Assembly: GCF_021347895.1 (NCBI RefSeq)
Contig: NC_067123.1
Coordinates: 5,213,828 to 5,277,827 of the forward strand
Length of the DNA: 64,000 bases
Reading direction: 5' to 3'
From: Acanthochromis polyacanthus
Lineage: Eukaryota > Chordata > Actinopteri > Pomacentridae
The notes under the pieces are model-generated. The model worked only from the letters and a program-made list of their open reading frames with translations, ran no database searches and had not been told where the DNA came from. Shown here piece after piece: positions 12,225-24,584 of the stretch. Position numbers and translations under genes: made by a program. Position 1 is the stretch's first letter, and each line of letters begins with the position of its first letter.

Positions 12225-15200
12225 ATGGAGTATCCCGGCGGAGGAGGGGCGGTGCTGAGCGGCGGGAACGTCCCGGCCTTCCTGACGAAGCTGTGGACCC
12301 TGGTGGAGGACCCGGACACCGACCCGCTCATCTGCTGGAGCCCGGTACTCACCTTAGCTTAGCTTAGCTTAGCCTTAGCTTAGCTTAGCCTAGCCTGTAG
12401 AGCTAACGGCTAACAGACAATCCGTCAGAGAGGAGCAGGAGTTTATGCAAACAGCAGAGCGGAGATAGTTTTCCAACACGTTAACTTTAATGAACTAGTG
12501 AACTTTATGTAGTTGTTCGCTTCAACACGTTTAACTTCTGAGGTGACTGAGCTAACAGGCTAACAGCTGATCAGTCAAACATCAGATCTCGATTCAGACT
12601 TCTCTGCTCCTCCACTGACTGATTGATGTGAAATAAATCGTTTCTGCCTGATAAAGTCCCCAGTCAGCTCTGCAGGCTCAGCTGTTAGTTTGTGTCTGAG
12701 GAGATGAGCAGCTGAACTAACTGACGACAGAACAGCTCCTCCACTTTAATTCAGCAGATATAAACTGGTCAAAGCTGGTTTTAGGTGTCCACTAAGTTAC
12801 GGCCCTAAATGTAAACAGGCTGTAAACACCAGCAGTGATGCAGACTTCAGGTTATATCATCATATTAGACGGCCTTTCTGCTGTGACAACATAAAAATAG
12901 AAGCAACAGTATTTTCATCAGCAGACAGTCTGAGAGCTGCACAAACACACAAAGCAATCAACTCAACCTAATAAAACATAGAATACAAACATCCATCCAT
13001 TATCTATAAACTGTTTAATCCTCATTAGGGTGGGGGGTGGGGGCTCGAGCCCATCCCAGCTGACTTGGGGTGAAGGCAGGGGACACCTTAGACAGGTCAC
13101 ATTCACACCTGTGGACAATTTAGAATCAACAATTAACCTCAGCATGTTTTTGGACTGTGGGAGGAAGCTGGAGAACCAGGAGAAACCCCAGGTATGCACA
13201 GGGAAACATACAAACTCCATGCAGAAAGATCCCGGGAAGGCCAGGACGCCAGGGATCATTCAGTTTGCAAGGCGAAAGTGCTAAACAAGGCAAATGTTCC
13301 TGACAGAAGAAAAGTCCAACATTTCATGCTGTTTATACTTGCTGAATAATAAAATTGCTGAATATAACAGCTGAATGCAGATTATTCTGTTCCCATGTCT
13401 GTAGTTAAGGCTGAATATTATGCACACAAAAAAAACCCATTCTAAGTGATCTGACAGATGTTGACGTAGAAATCATGACTTTAGTGGATGACTTTTGCTT
13501 TTCTACTGAATCAGTTCTATTTAGCTATTTTTAAATAGTTGCATATTTTGACAAAATAGTCAAAAATATATCAAATACAATACTCAGAGTCCAACAGTTT
13601 AAGATAAAAATATTAAGAACAGATCTATAAAATAATTTTTAATCGAACCCCCCCCCCAAAAAAAAACAAATCTACTGATGTTTCTTCTTTATTTAGCCTC
13701 TCAAACCTGTGCAATGTATTTCCACTTCCCATCAATGCAGTGTTTTGCAAAGATCGAGCCATTAGCGCCCACCTCTCTTCCAGCGTCTTGTTTCAGTTAA
13801 GTAGATGTTCTGTGAATTTTGCTGCATGTTCATTTATATGACAGGGTTAGTAGTACTTCATGATGACAAAAAGGTGTGACATAGTTCATCAGTATTAATG
13901 CAGCTCCTTTGATTTCGATAATATTTTGGTTAACTGTTCACTGATCGAGGCTGAAATCAGTAAACTCAGAGAAATTCCTTTGCACATTATTCCCTCTCTG
14001 AACGTTGCTTCATGTTGCAGAAGATCGTTCTCTGCAGCGATTTCTTTACCAACGGGATGGAGCGGTTTGTGCAGTAAATATCAGATAAAGTAGAACAGAC
14101 GTCTTAACAGCAGCTCCGTGGTTGGACGAGTTCAGATCAACCAGATTGACTCAGATAACTTTAAAAACATCTGAAACTCGAAGCTACAAACTCTCACACT
14201 TCTTTGTTCTGTTGCACCAGTTTAACTCACTGGTTTGGGCCACAGTGAACTGGATTGTGTCCAGGATTCATGCTGGTAGCTAGAAGGACTGACACTGGAA
14301 GAAACCTGATCCAGAACCAGCCCAGTGTGCTGGACTTCAGACCAGTGTGTGCTACCTGTCACATCGTCTGGCTGTAAACTGATCTGCAGTCTGCTGCACA
14401 CTGAGCTGCTACTGAAGCATCTGAGGACCAGCTGAACATCTTGATGTTACTGACTCGTCTGCTGCTTGTTATTTACTAAAGAAAGGCTTAAAATTGATTA
14501 ATCAATTAAGTCTCTGAACTGTGAGCAGCTTCGCAGTGTTTTTTCTTCGCTGTGGCTCATTTTTCACTGCAATAAAATTGGCTAGAAAGAGAGAATATTC
14601 AGAAATGTCTTCTTTGCAGTATAGCACAGTTAGATTGACAAACTATAGAAAATCAAGTCGAGCAATTACTCATTTGAATTTTACACAACTAGGAGGATAA
14701 AAACCTGGAACCAACACGTCCAACATGTTTCCAAGTGTCAACCGATGTTCAACACTGGAACAATAATGCAGATATTTAACTGTGTATCTTTTGGCCTCGA
14801 CAAACGCCTTTGTTTGCTGTTTTCGAACATTTATTTGTGCATTTATTTTATTGATCCAGTAGGTTTGATTTTCCTCTCGGTCTCTCTGTGGAAACATTGC
14901 CTGCAGTTCCCCCGAAAACTCTCTGAATGCTTCACTTTTGGTCACAGAATTTTAATTTTTCATGAAATCTCGTTTGAGCTAACAGTTTGATTTTGGTGAT
15001 TTTTATGTGAGACTTGTAGAATAAATAGATTTTAATGAAACATTCTGATGATTTTGTCGCATGATGCGTTTAAAGAAAAACAGTTCTTTCTGATTTTACA
15101 GTTTCTGGTTGATAAATGGTGTCATTTAGGAGTTCTTTTGAAGAAAATATGTCTTTTCACCCTGCTGGGTTTCATATAGTTTATGAATCAGTTGATTAGA

Positions 15201-18200
15201 TGTCATTCTGTTGTTAACACTCTTTTGTTTCTTCATCAGAGTGGAACCAGCTTCCATGTGTTTGATCAGGGTCGGTTCTCTAAAGAGGTTCTACCAAAGT
15301 TCTTCAAACACAACAACATGGCCAGCTTCATCAGACAGCTCAACATGTGTGAGTATGAGCTGTTCTAACAGGAACCGATCAATATTACCAATAATCGATC
15401 AGCCAGTCACAATGACAATTGATCTGACGCTGATCGTGTTCCACGTTCTGCGTTCAGACGGGTTCCGTAAGGTGGTTCACATCGAGCAGGGAGGTTTGGT
15501 GAAACCAGAGAGAGACGACACCGAGTTCCAGCATCCGTTCTTCATCAGAGGACAAGAACCCCTGCTGGAGAACATCAAACGCAAAGTCACCAACGTATGT
15601 ACCAGCAGACACACTGAGAACACCAGCAGATACACACCTGAAAACACCTGAGAACACCTGCAAGTAAACGCCTGAAAACACCTTAGAACTAGGGATGGCT
15701 CAGTACCACTTTTTCACATCCGATACCGATATCGATACTGCAGCCTTCAGGATCGGCCGATACCGATCCGATACCGATATGATTCTTTTTGTCATTCTAA
15801 AAGTTGTTTAATAATAGATGGATGTAATTTGCTTGACACTGACATCTAAAAACACCACGTTCATTGTACAACACCTGTTCTGGTCCCCCAAAGAAAGAAG
15901 GAAAACATGTGACAAGTTATGTGTAACTGCTGTGGCTTTATTAAAACTTAAGCTCACAACAGACCCAGCTGCACCATTCAAATGTTAGGAATAAAACTGC
16001 AACTTGGTGCACATATTTAAATTAAACTAAATAATCCCAGTGTATAAACAGAAAAGCCACATTACACCTCAATGGCATTGCAAGGCTGCAATAAATAATT
16101 TATGAATTAACATAAAAGAATAGCATCTCCACAAGAACAATGTAGGTAGTACTCAGTAAGTTGCACATGGCTTCTCAAGACACACAATCAAAACAATAAA
16201 AATCTAGGCTATACACCTGATTTGCTGCACCAAAACAAAAACAGAAAAACAAGGTAAACAGTGACAGTGCAATCTAGTGTCTTTCTTCTTTTGCATGCAG
16301 CCGCTGATGTTGTACTGTAAAACACAGTGAAGAATTATTTTATTGACACGTGTAGAACACTGATGGAATATAAACAATATCTGGGGATTAAACCCTGGCT
16401 TGTCCTAACGTTCTCATGCGAGTGAAGCTGAGAGCAGCGTAGGATCTCCCCTCATGCCATTTAGACACCGATGCGGATGAGAAGAGGAGAGACCTGTCAT
16501 CTAATCATATTTAACACGAAAACATGTCCACAGTTTGCTACTTAATCACATTTAACCCAAAAAACAGTAGAAAACAAAAAAAAACAACAGTAAACGTACA
16601 ACAGAAAAGCCGTCAAGTGGCCACAGAGTGAAATGTAAGGCGCACGCGTTCATGTGAAAATACTACAACAATCCACATTTTCCACCACACAAGGTGGTTG
16701 GTCATTCAGAAAAATTAACTCGACAATTTTCTCTGTTATATTTTGACGTTGGAGCGAGTTTTGTACTCTTCTGTAGCGCTTCCTGCAACTATGGTTGCCG
16801 CGGCTCACTTTCTGTTTTGCACTCGCCTGTAAAAAGTCTCCGTACTGCTTTCCATGATGCTTCTGCAGATGCTTTATTAAGTTCGTTGTGTTAAAATGTC
16901 CGGTTTTGCTGCCACCCCTTGAGACACTCATTTTGCAAACATTGCACTCAGCTATTTTACTTTTCTCCTCCGTTCGCATATAATAATTCCACACGGAAGA
17001 GATGACCACAGGCTTCTGTTCACTCTCTGTTCACGTGACGAAAACACGGGCACATGGCAACCATGGCAACAGCTCGTCTGTGTTACGTCATGTCGTGAAA
17101 GTGAAGATGAGGATATATGAGACAGATTGGGCTTATTGATGATCGAACGAGTTCTAATATAAAACTCCGATGCTCGATCCAGTCATTTTGGCCTGGATCA
17201 AACTCAATACCGATCCAGCAGATCGGATCGAACCATCCCTACTTACAACACCTGCAAGTAGACACCTGAAAACACCTGAGAACACATGCAGATAGACACC
17301 GGAAAACACCTGCAGATACACACCTGAAAACATCTGCAGATACACACCTGAAAACATCTGCAGATACAGACCTGAAAACATCTGCAGATACAGACCTGAA
17401 AATACCTTTAGATACACACTTGAAAACACCCGAGAACACCTTTAGATACACACCTGAAAACACCTGACAACACCTGCAGATATGGTTACACCTGTAAGAA
17501 AAATCTGTACCTGCAGCTACACTTGAACTTGGTGACCCACCCCTCTGTCTCCATGGTAACAGTGTCTGTGCTGTGATTGGTCCAGGTGGCGTCGGTGCGT
17601 CAGGAGGAGGTGAAGATCTCTGCAGACGAAGTGAGCAAGATCCTAACAGACGTCCAGCTGATGAAGGGAAAACAGGAGACCATCGACTCCAGGATCATCG
17701 CCATGAAGCAGTGAGAACCAGAACCAGAAACTCCACTACTTCCTGCTGTCGGTCTCAGGTGTTCTCATTAATGAAGCATCTGTTTGTGTGTTCCAGTGAG
17801 AACGAAGCTCTGTGGAGGGAGGTGGCCAGTCTGAGACAGAAACACGCTCAGCAGCAGAAAGTCGTCAATAAGGTACGAACAAAAGATCAGCAGAACCCAG
17901 CAGAACATAGTAGAACTTAATGGAAGTTCTTTCGGCCCCTCTCACACTCAGTCTTCATGGAGTATCAGGTGTGAGGTCACCTGGGGATGAGCTGTGTGCA
18001 GAGGTCACATGATGACCGTCTGTTAGCATGGAGTCAGCACAAAGCTAGCAGCAGTTGTTTCGCCTCGTTAGCATATTAGCTTAGCCTCCATCTGAACTAA
18101 TAATAAACTATCTCTCTCTCTCTCTCTCTCTCTCTCTGCAGCTGATCCAGTTTCTGGTGTCTCTCGTCCAGTCCAACCGGATCATGGGAGTCAAGAGGAA

Positions 18201-20718
18201 GATGCAAGTTTACTGCTAATACTGCAAATTCTACACACTTTACTACACATGCTACTTAAAATACTTTAAAAAGTAGAAACTTCACTTTAAATGCTGCTGC
18301 TTTATTTGAACCACGGCAGACTGTATCTTGAAGTGCGGACTGTGGTTTTCTTTCTGAGCTTCAGGTGTAAAATCACTGGAATGCCCCTCAGTTTGTTACT
18401 CAGTGTTTCCTGTCTCCACCTGCAGCCCTCTGATGCTCAACGACTCTAACTCCGCCCACTCCATGCCCAAATATAGCCGACCATTCTCGTTGGAGCACAT
18501 GCAGGTAACCTGTCTCTTCCCCACCTGTCTGCATCAGGATTTAGAGTTTAGTGCTGATCAGGTCAGCTCAGTAGGGGACTAGCCTCAGGTATCTGCAGGT
18601 ACGAACAGGTAGGAACAGTACAGGTAGAAGAGATGGGCTTTCACAGGACAGATAATTGTCACTGCTGGTATTCAGTGTTTGAATTTATGATGGTCCAATC
18701 AGCTTATTTCTAAGCTGATTAACTCCCTGTCATCTGTTTGTTGGCACACCTGTGCAGGTGTTTGTCCACCTCAGTCACAGGTGATCAGTGATCAATAAGT
18801 CCAATCTGACCTATGTCTGTTTGTCTCCAGGCTGCAGCAAATCTCTTCTCAGCCGACTCACCGCTGACTTCAGGGCCCATAATCTCTGACATCACAGAGG
18901 TGGCCACGCCCACCGCAGATGATGTGGTCGGTGATTGGACGGACCCAGGGTGAGGACCAATCCGATCAGTCTTCTGTAGTGAGTGATTGATCAGACAGAC
19001 TCTAATGTTCCTGACTCACCTGCAGAGACATCCAATCAGTGGACATCAAAGAGGAGCCATGCAGTCCTGAGGTGGAGGTGTGTCCTGTTCTAGAGGGCGT
19101 GGCTACACCTGTGGACACGCCCCTCTCCCCCACCACCTTCATCAACTCCATCCTACTGGACACGGAGACAACGCCACCAATGGGCACCCCGACCTGCAGC
19201 CCCTCTACAGGTGTGCACAAAATCTGGTGTTGGTAGTTTGAGTCCTGTTCCTGGTCGGTGAATTTAACTTCCTGTTTCCCTTGCAGCCACTCCTGTTGTG
19301 GTGACAAACCCCGCCTCTGCTGGGTCACTCCCACCAACTCCAGCCAGCCAATCGCCTGCCTCCTCTGCCCCAACAAATTCTGCCCCCAAGCCCCCAACAA
19401 CACCTCAACAGAAATGTCAGACCATTGCTTGTATCGACAGGTAAGTGTGACACCTGTGTACAGATGTTCACATGTTAGCCAGAGTGACTGTAGGTAGTGT
19501 TAGCGCCACCTGCTGTTAAAACTGCTAGCAACACCTGCCCCAACACTTGTAAAAACTGCCCCTATACCTGTCAACAACTGCAACAAGCAACTTTCAATAA
19601 CTACCCCAACATTTGGCCAAGAACTGCCCCAACACATGTCAACAACTACCCTAACATCTGTCAACAACTGCCCTAACACCTGTTGATAACTGCCCTGGCA
19701 CTTGTCAGTAGCTGCCTCCATACGTGTCAACAGCTGCCCCGACACCCGTCAACAACTTCCTCGACAGCTGCCCCCACACTTGCCAATAGCTGCCACCACA
19801 CTTGCCAACAACTGCCCCAATAGCTGCCCTCACACCTGTCAGTAACTGCCCCAACATCCGTCAATAGCTGCCCCAACACCAGCAATAACTGCCCCTATAC
19901 CTGTCAACAACTGCAACATCTTTCAATAACTACTCCAACAATTGGCCAAGAACTGCCCCAACATGTCAACAACTGCCCCAACACCTGCCAATAGCTACCC
20001 AAACACTTGTCATCAATTAACCCAACTGTCAATAACTGCCCCAACGGCTGCCCATAAACACCCCTAATGCCCAGCAGTGCCCCATGTTACCCAGAATGCC
20101 ATGCTGCCTCAGTGCTTACCTGTGTGATGTATGAAGTGTGCTCCAGCATTCTAGGTGTTGGCGTGTTTTTGTCACATGACCTCCTGCTGACCAACAGGTG
20201 TGTCATTAAAATCCCTGTGCTTCCCTCAGACCCCGCCCCCTCCCTCTGCAGGTGGACTCCCACCTGACGTCTGGCGCGTTGTATCGACACCAACTGACAA
20301 GTGAATCAGTGAAACCATAAATTCTCATTTTAAACACACGTTCTTACCTGGTGACGTTCTACATTTCTCTTGCTGTGGTGCAGAGACAAACCAACGTTGT
20401 ATCCATCCGCTGCTGAAAGTAGTCCCACCTGCAGTGACCAGGTGTTGCTGTTGGTTTGGACCTGTGTGGACAAGAAGGGAAATGTAGAAAACTACCTGCC
20501 TGATGATGTCACGTCTCACCTATCCACCTGTGTATGTCTCAGGTCGGAGCTGCTGGATCACGTGGACCTCATCGACAACAGCTTAGAAAACCTGCAGAAC
20601 ATGTTGAACACACAGACCTTCACCTTCGACACGTCTCCTCTCTTTGAGGTCAGTCACCTGGAGACACCTGAGTGTTCCAGTGCTGATGTCACCTGTATGT
20701 GTTACCTGAGTGTGACCT

Positions 20719-20766
<48 letters not shown>

Positions 20767-20851
20767 TGTTACCTGTGTGTGACCTCACCTGTGTGTGTGT
20801 GTTACCTGTGTGTGACCTCACCTGTGTGTGTGTGTTACCTGTGTGTGACCT

Positions 20852-20933
<82 letters not shown>

Positions 20934-21467
20934 CTGTGTGTGACCTCACCTGTGTGTGTCTTGTCAGTTTTTCAGTTCGTCCGGTCCTCCAGCAGACTTC
21001 GACCTCGACAGTTTGGACACGGTGAGTTTATTACAGGCTTTTATTTTCTCAACTGTTTCCAGAATAAGAGCAGTGACTCATTTTGTGTTGGTGATGATGT
21101 CAAGCCTGTCTGACTGTGATGTCACTATTTCCCGTCAGCTGCTGTCTGAAGAGACTCCTAAAGGAAGCGCTGAAAGCAACACAGGTAGCTCACACCTGCA
21201 GACCCCCACACCCACCCACCCCCCTTTCAGCTAACTGTTGCCGTGGTGACTCCATGCTGCTCTCTGATTGGTGCAGGGAAACAGCTGGTGCAGTACTCCG
21301 TAGCCACACCTGTCCAACTGTCTGAACCAATCAATGCGGGGGAGGGCGGAGCCGACCTGCCATCCCTGCTGGAGCTGGAGGGGGAGCCTTTCTTTGACGC
21401 CGACCCGCCCGCCGATGATCCCGCCACCGCCCTGCTAAGCCATGCCCACCTGGACTCTGACCTCTGA
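12225..21467 (+). CDS. hsf1: Heat shock transcription factor 1 (complete, 14 coding exons)
   Basis: HSF1 trimerises on stress, binds heat-shock elements in the nucleus and activates chaperone genes. Coding exons: 12225-12344, 15240-15348, 15458-15594, 17586-17710, 17797-17872, 18142-18203, 18426-18504, 18831-18949, 19026-19210, 19287-19440, 20543-20648, 20968-21021, 21139-21184 and 21277-21467. These join in frame to 1563 bases, 520 residues (human 529). Residues about 17-120 are the DNA-binding domain ([52 protein letters not shown]). Residues about 125-208 are the HR-A/B coiled coil ([51 protein letters not shown]). The sumoylation motif IKEEPCSP is at 283-290. HR-C is at about 389-412, and an acidic activation region follows. 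All introns are GT-AG except intron 6, which starts with GCAAGT. It is divergent from bop1. Confidence 0.97.
12351..12398. repeat. Short AGCTT/AGCCT tandem repeat
   Basis: A run of CTTAGCTTAGC-type units lies just inside hsf1 intron 1. Confidence 0.85.
12989..13285 (-). mobile_element. SINE-like dispersed repeat, copy 3 (in hsf1 intron 1)
   Basis: The reverse orientation of the family at 10848 and 11378: CCATCCATTATCT at the left, then GGGGACACC, CAGCATGTTTTTGGACTGTGG and AAACTCCATGCAGAAAGATCC. Confidence 0.8.
13290..15235. other. Remainder of hsf1 intron 1, no clear feature
   Basis: AT-rich intron sequence with a short poly-C/poly-A run near 13648. A weak frame on the minus strand at 14670-14945 has no recognisable domain. 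Short words around 14890-14910 recur near 61013, hinting at an old dispersed repeat. Confidence 0.4.
15600..15689. repeat. Minisatellite in hsf1 intron 3, left part
   Basis: ACACCTGAAAACACCTGAG-type units resume after the hAT insertion at 17250, so the transposon split one array. Confidence 0.8.
15690..17241 (-). mobile_element. hAT element with BED-finger remnant in hsf1 intron 3
   Basis: The ends are inverted (TAGGGATGG at 15690, CCATCCCTA ending at 17241). They are flanked by CTTAGAAC (15682-15689) and CTTACAAC (17242-17249), an 8-base duplication with one difference. GATACCGATCC-type words are enriched in both ends. A minus-strand frame at 17009-16650 encodes a BED-type zinc finger: SSVWNYYM, then [12 protein letters not shown], then [11 protein letters not shown], giving a C-x2-C and H-x4-H pattern typical of hAT transposases. 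No catalytic RNase-H part is visible, so the copy is internally deleted and cannot move alone. Confidence 0.88.
17250..17500. repeat. Minisatellite in hsf1 intron 3, right part
   Basis: About ten copies of a roughly 24-base CAGATACACACCTGAAAACACCTG-like unit (positions 17255-17490). Confidence 0.85.
18110..18137. repeat. (TC)n tract forming the polypyrimidine tract of hsf1 intron 5
   Basis: Fourteen TC units end directly before TGCAG at the exon 6 acceptor (18142). Confidence 0.95.
19500..20065. repeat. Minisatellite in hsf1 intron 10
   Basis: Degenerate units of about 24 bases, typically CAACAACTGCCCCAACACCTGT, run through the intron between exons 10 and 11. Confidence 0.88.
20718..20932. 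repeat. (TG)n microsatellites in hsf1 intron 11
   Basis: Two long TG runs (about 20718-20764 and 20853-20931) are separated by three TTACCTGTGTGTGACCTCACC units. The cysteine/valine peptides read from them are artefacts. Confidence 0.95.
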
Positions 21468-22968
21468 CATCACAAGGATGATCCGTCAGTAACCATAGCA
21501 ACAGACACTCTGAGCACGGACTCAGCCACAGCAATAGATGATAATGAAGTCAATCAGCTGTAGATCAACCGTTAGGTCAAAGTTTTTATTATGCAGATAT
21601 TATTGATCGATATTAACCATTTATATACCTGTCCTCTTCTTCTTCTACTCTTTTTATTTTAGCCTTTGTTTCTTCTTCGCTGCTTAAATTAAATCCTTTG
21701 TTTGTTGCTCACTGTAAACACAAACAACAAAGGTTCTCAGAGAACCTGGGTCACATGGTCCAATCGGAAACAGGTGTGGTGTCCCTGTGCAGGTGAGTCA
21801 TGTGACCCAGGGGTTCTCTGCGCTCTGCATGTTGAAGTCAGTTTTTATGGTTGTTTTCATGTGTACAACATAAAGAAGAGAATCGGGATATTTTTGAAAA
21901 TGTTTATTTCTGAGTGTCTTCTCGCCTCCTCTGTTGCCATGGAAACAGCCTGCAGGAACAGACCAATCCGATCTCCTTCAGGGCTTTTTCACGTCAGCTT
22001 GCCTGAATCAGTCGTCCAATCAGATGTGTAGCTGCTGGACACCTGAGACAAAAACCACTTGAACGCCTCCTGCTGGACGCTGATGGAACTGCAGCCGCAG
22101 CTGGATCATTTCCAAGGAGAGACTTTTAGGATTTATTAGCTCTGTGACCAGAATCACTTTCTGAAAGAATATTGTGATCTAAAGTATTAAATGACCAAGA
22201 AATACCTGAATAAAAAAACTTGCCAAAATTCTTACCTAAACATTTAGATACATGCAGACGTCGTTCTGAAACATGCTAAATAAATCTGTCATTGTTATTA
22301 AAATTACATGAATATTTGATACATTAATGGAAAAAATCTAATTTAAAAAAAATGTAAAAACTAATGAAGTGTCAAAAACAGTAAAAAAAATTTTAAATGT
22401 CAAAATTCATTAAATTCTTCCAAACTGTTGTAAAAATTAAAAAAAACTAAATGTGCAAACAATGTATGAAAAATAAACTATTTCGTTTCACAATTTAAAA
22501 AGAGTGAAAATGTCAGAAGAATATTTTGTAAATGCACTGAAAAGCAACGGATGGGTAATAAGGATTATTTTTTTCTGAATTACTGTCTAAAAAAGCTCAG
22601 AAAAATATTTAGAAATGGTTACTAATAATTACAATTAGTGAAAATATCAATATTTACAAAACGCCCCCCAAAATAGTAATAATGATAGTAATTTTAATCA
22701 TAGTTCAAATTATATTTCAGTAAATTTCCCAACAATGGTATGAACATTATATTTAATAATGTTGCATTCCTTTATTTTAAGAAAATAATAATTAGCATTA
22801 AAAAAATCTGAAATTTAGTCCAAAAACTGCCAGTAGTAAAAAATGTCATAATTACTGAAGAACATTAATAGATTAATGGAGTGGTAAAAAAAACAAAACA
22901 TTATTAATGGTAATAAAATGTGCAAACATCTGTAAAATATTACCCAAGCAGATGAAATTAAACTGTAT
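21468..22968 (+). other. hsf1 3' UTR and downstream AT-rich DNA
   Basis: After the stop codon at 21465-21467 the sequence becomes AT-rich. AATAAA hexamers occur at 22209-22214 and 22279-22284 and are the nearest poly(A) signal candidates, about 745-815 bases after the stop. From there to 22968 I see no other feature. Confidence 0.5.
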
Positions 22969-23469
22969 TTAACCCTCCTGTTTGTCCTCAGTTACGGGCA
23001 CCAAAAAATATTGATGATCCAAAAATTCAGCAAAAAAATTCCCCACATTTATAAAAATTTGCAAAGTCTTCAGTAAGAAAATCCAAATATTCCTTAACAG
23101 TTTCCCTTAAAAATTTTGTTTAAGAAAAGAAAAAAATCACCAAATTTGGTAAGAAATAAAAATCCAAATAATTAATAAAAATCTTACAAAAAATCCTAGA
23201 AATATCTAAAGTGATTACATTATATAAGTAAAATTTCTAATATTTTCTTGAGGAACATTTGGAAAAAAGTGAAATTCACTGGATTTTGGTTGACTTTTTT
23301 CCCCAAATGTTCTTAAAGAAACATTTTTTTCAACATTTCTTATTTTCCACAAAAAATGTTCAAAAATTTCCCAAAAATATGGAAATTTTCACTGTGAAAA
23401 TACATAGTTTTCCATATTTTCAAACTTTAAAACGGGTCAATTTGACCTGTAGGACGACATGAGGATTAA
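22969..23469. mobile_element. TTAA-flanked MITE, copy 1 (piggyBac-like ends)
   Basis: TTAA at 22969-22972 is followed by CCCTCCTGTTTGTCC. The other end reads GGACGACATGAGGA followed by TTAA at 23466-23469, so the ends are inverted and the target is TTAA. AAACGGGTCAATTTGACC lies close to the right end. A related copy lies at 61228-61738. Confidence 0.78.
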
Positions 23470-24330
23470 GAATGAAAAAGGACGATGTTGATCTGTTGCA
23501 CTGAATTAAAGAAATCTGGAACCAGAATGAAGATCTGAGATGTTCTGCAGCTCAGATCCAGTCTGGATGTTAAATGTTTGACTTGACCTGCGATGAAAAA
23601 GCCCTGATTGATTGATGTTCTGATGGATGTTTGTTCCTGTGTGATTCTTCATGTTTCAGATCACGTGTAAGACCAGAACTGAAACTGGTTTTAAGGTTTA
23701 AATCATCAATTCAGCTAAACTTGACTCAAGATTTTCAGAATAAAGCGTCTGAAAACCTGAAACACTCAACGATTTCAGGTCATCGTGCATAAAATGGTGG
23801 AAAATGTGGATCAGTTTCCTAAAATGTCTTCCATTTACTGTCACAGAGGAGGAAAGAAGGACTAAAACGGTTTTTATCCAGAAATGACTGAAACTGATTT
23901 ATGAATCATCAAAATAGGGATTCATTCATGGTTGCACAGATTTATCTTTGATGAAAACTGAAGCAAAGATAGTTGGATGTTTACTTCCTGGTTTTAAATG
24001 TTTGAATTCTCAGTTGAACAGAAGCTTCTCAGGTGTTTCTGGGTCTGAACAGTTTAAAGTGATGCAGTAACTGGTTTAATTTTCTTTCATCAATCAGCTG
24101 TGATCAGTATATCAGTTTTAATAAGCCATTCCTTCAGCCTGAGCTCACCTGACAGCTGTTCCCCTGCTGCAGAGGAGGATTGTGGGAGACGAAGTTCAGA
24201 TAAAGTGTTAACTGCGAGGTTTAAGTTCAATAAAACCATTTAAACGGCTTCCTCTGAGTGATCGATGGTTATTGATCCGGAGCTGATCGCTGACGAGATG
24301 CAAAATCTCAGTTTGATGTTCAAAGTCGAC
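23470..24330. other. Tail-to-tail spacer between hsf1 and the unknown minus-strand gene
   Basis: Non-coding sequence. No exon or element ends are recognised. Confidence 0.5.
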
Positions 24331-24337
24331 AAAAACT

Positions 24338-24343
24338 TTTATT
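24338..24343 (-). promoter_or_regulatory. Poly(A) signal of the unknown 30-exon gene
   Basis: The minus strand reads AATAAA 242 bases after the stop codon at 24585, an ordinary 3' UTR length. Confidence 0.65.
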
Positions 24344-24584
24344 GAAGTTAAACATTTTACAGTGAGGATGATGTCGCACCTGTATGATGTCACTGGTTCT
24401 CTACAACACAATAAACGTCTATAAACAACATTTTTTAAATATTTAAAAAACACCAATGAGCCGCTGCCGTTCAGTGGGCGGGGCCTACAGCTAGTGGGAG
24501 GCGTCAGGTTTCCTGGGCCATGCTGATTGGTCGGTACACTGAAATCTGTAGCGCAGGAATCGAACTCGCGGCTTGATGTGGAAG

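Noticed and set aside
14670..14945. 91-codon minus-strand frame in hsf1 intron 1
   Set aside because: No domain, no promoter and no splice partners; probably part of an old repeat.
20718..20943. Cysteine/valine-rich frames
   Set aside because: They are translations of a TG microsatellite inside an hsf1 intron. The same applies to 47567-47736.
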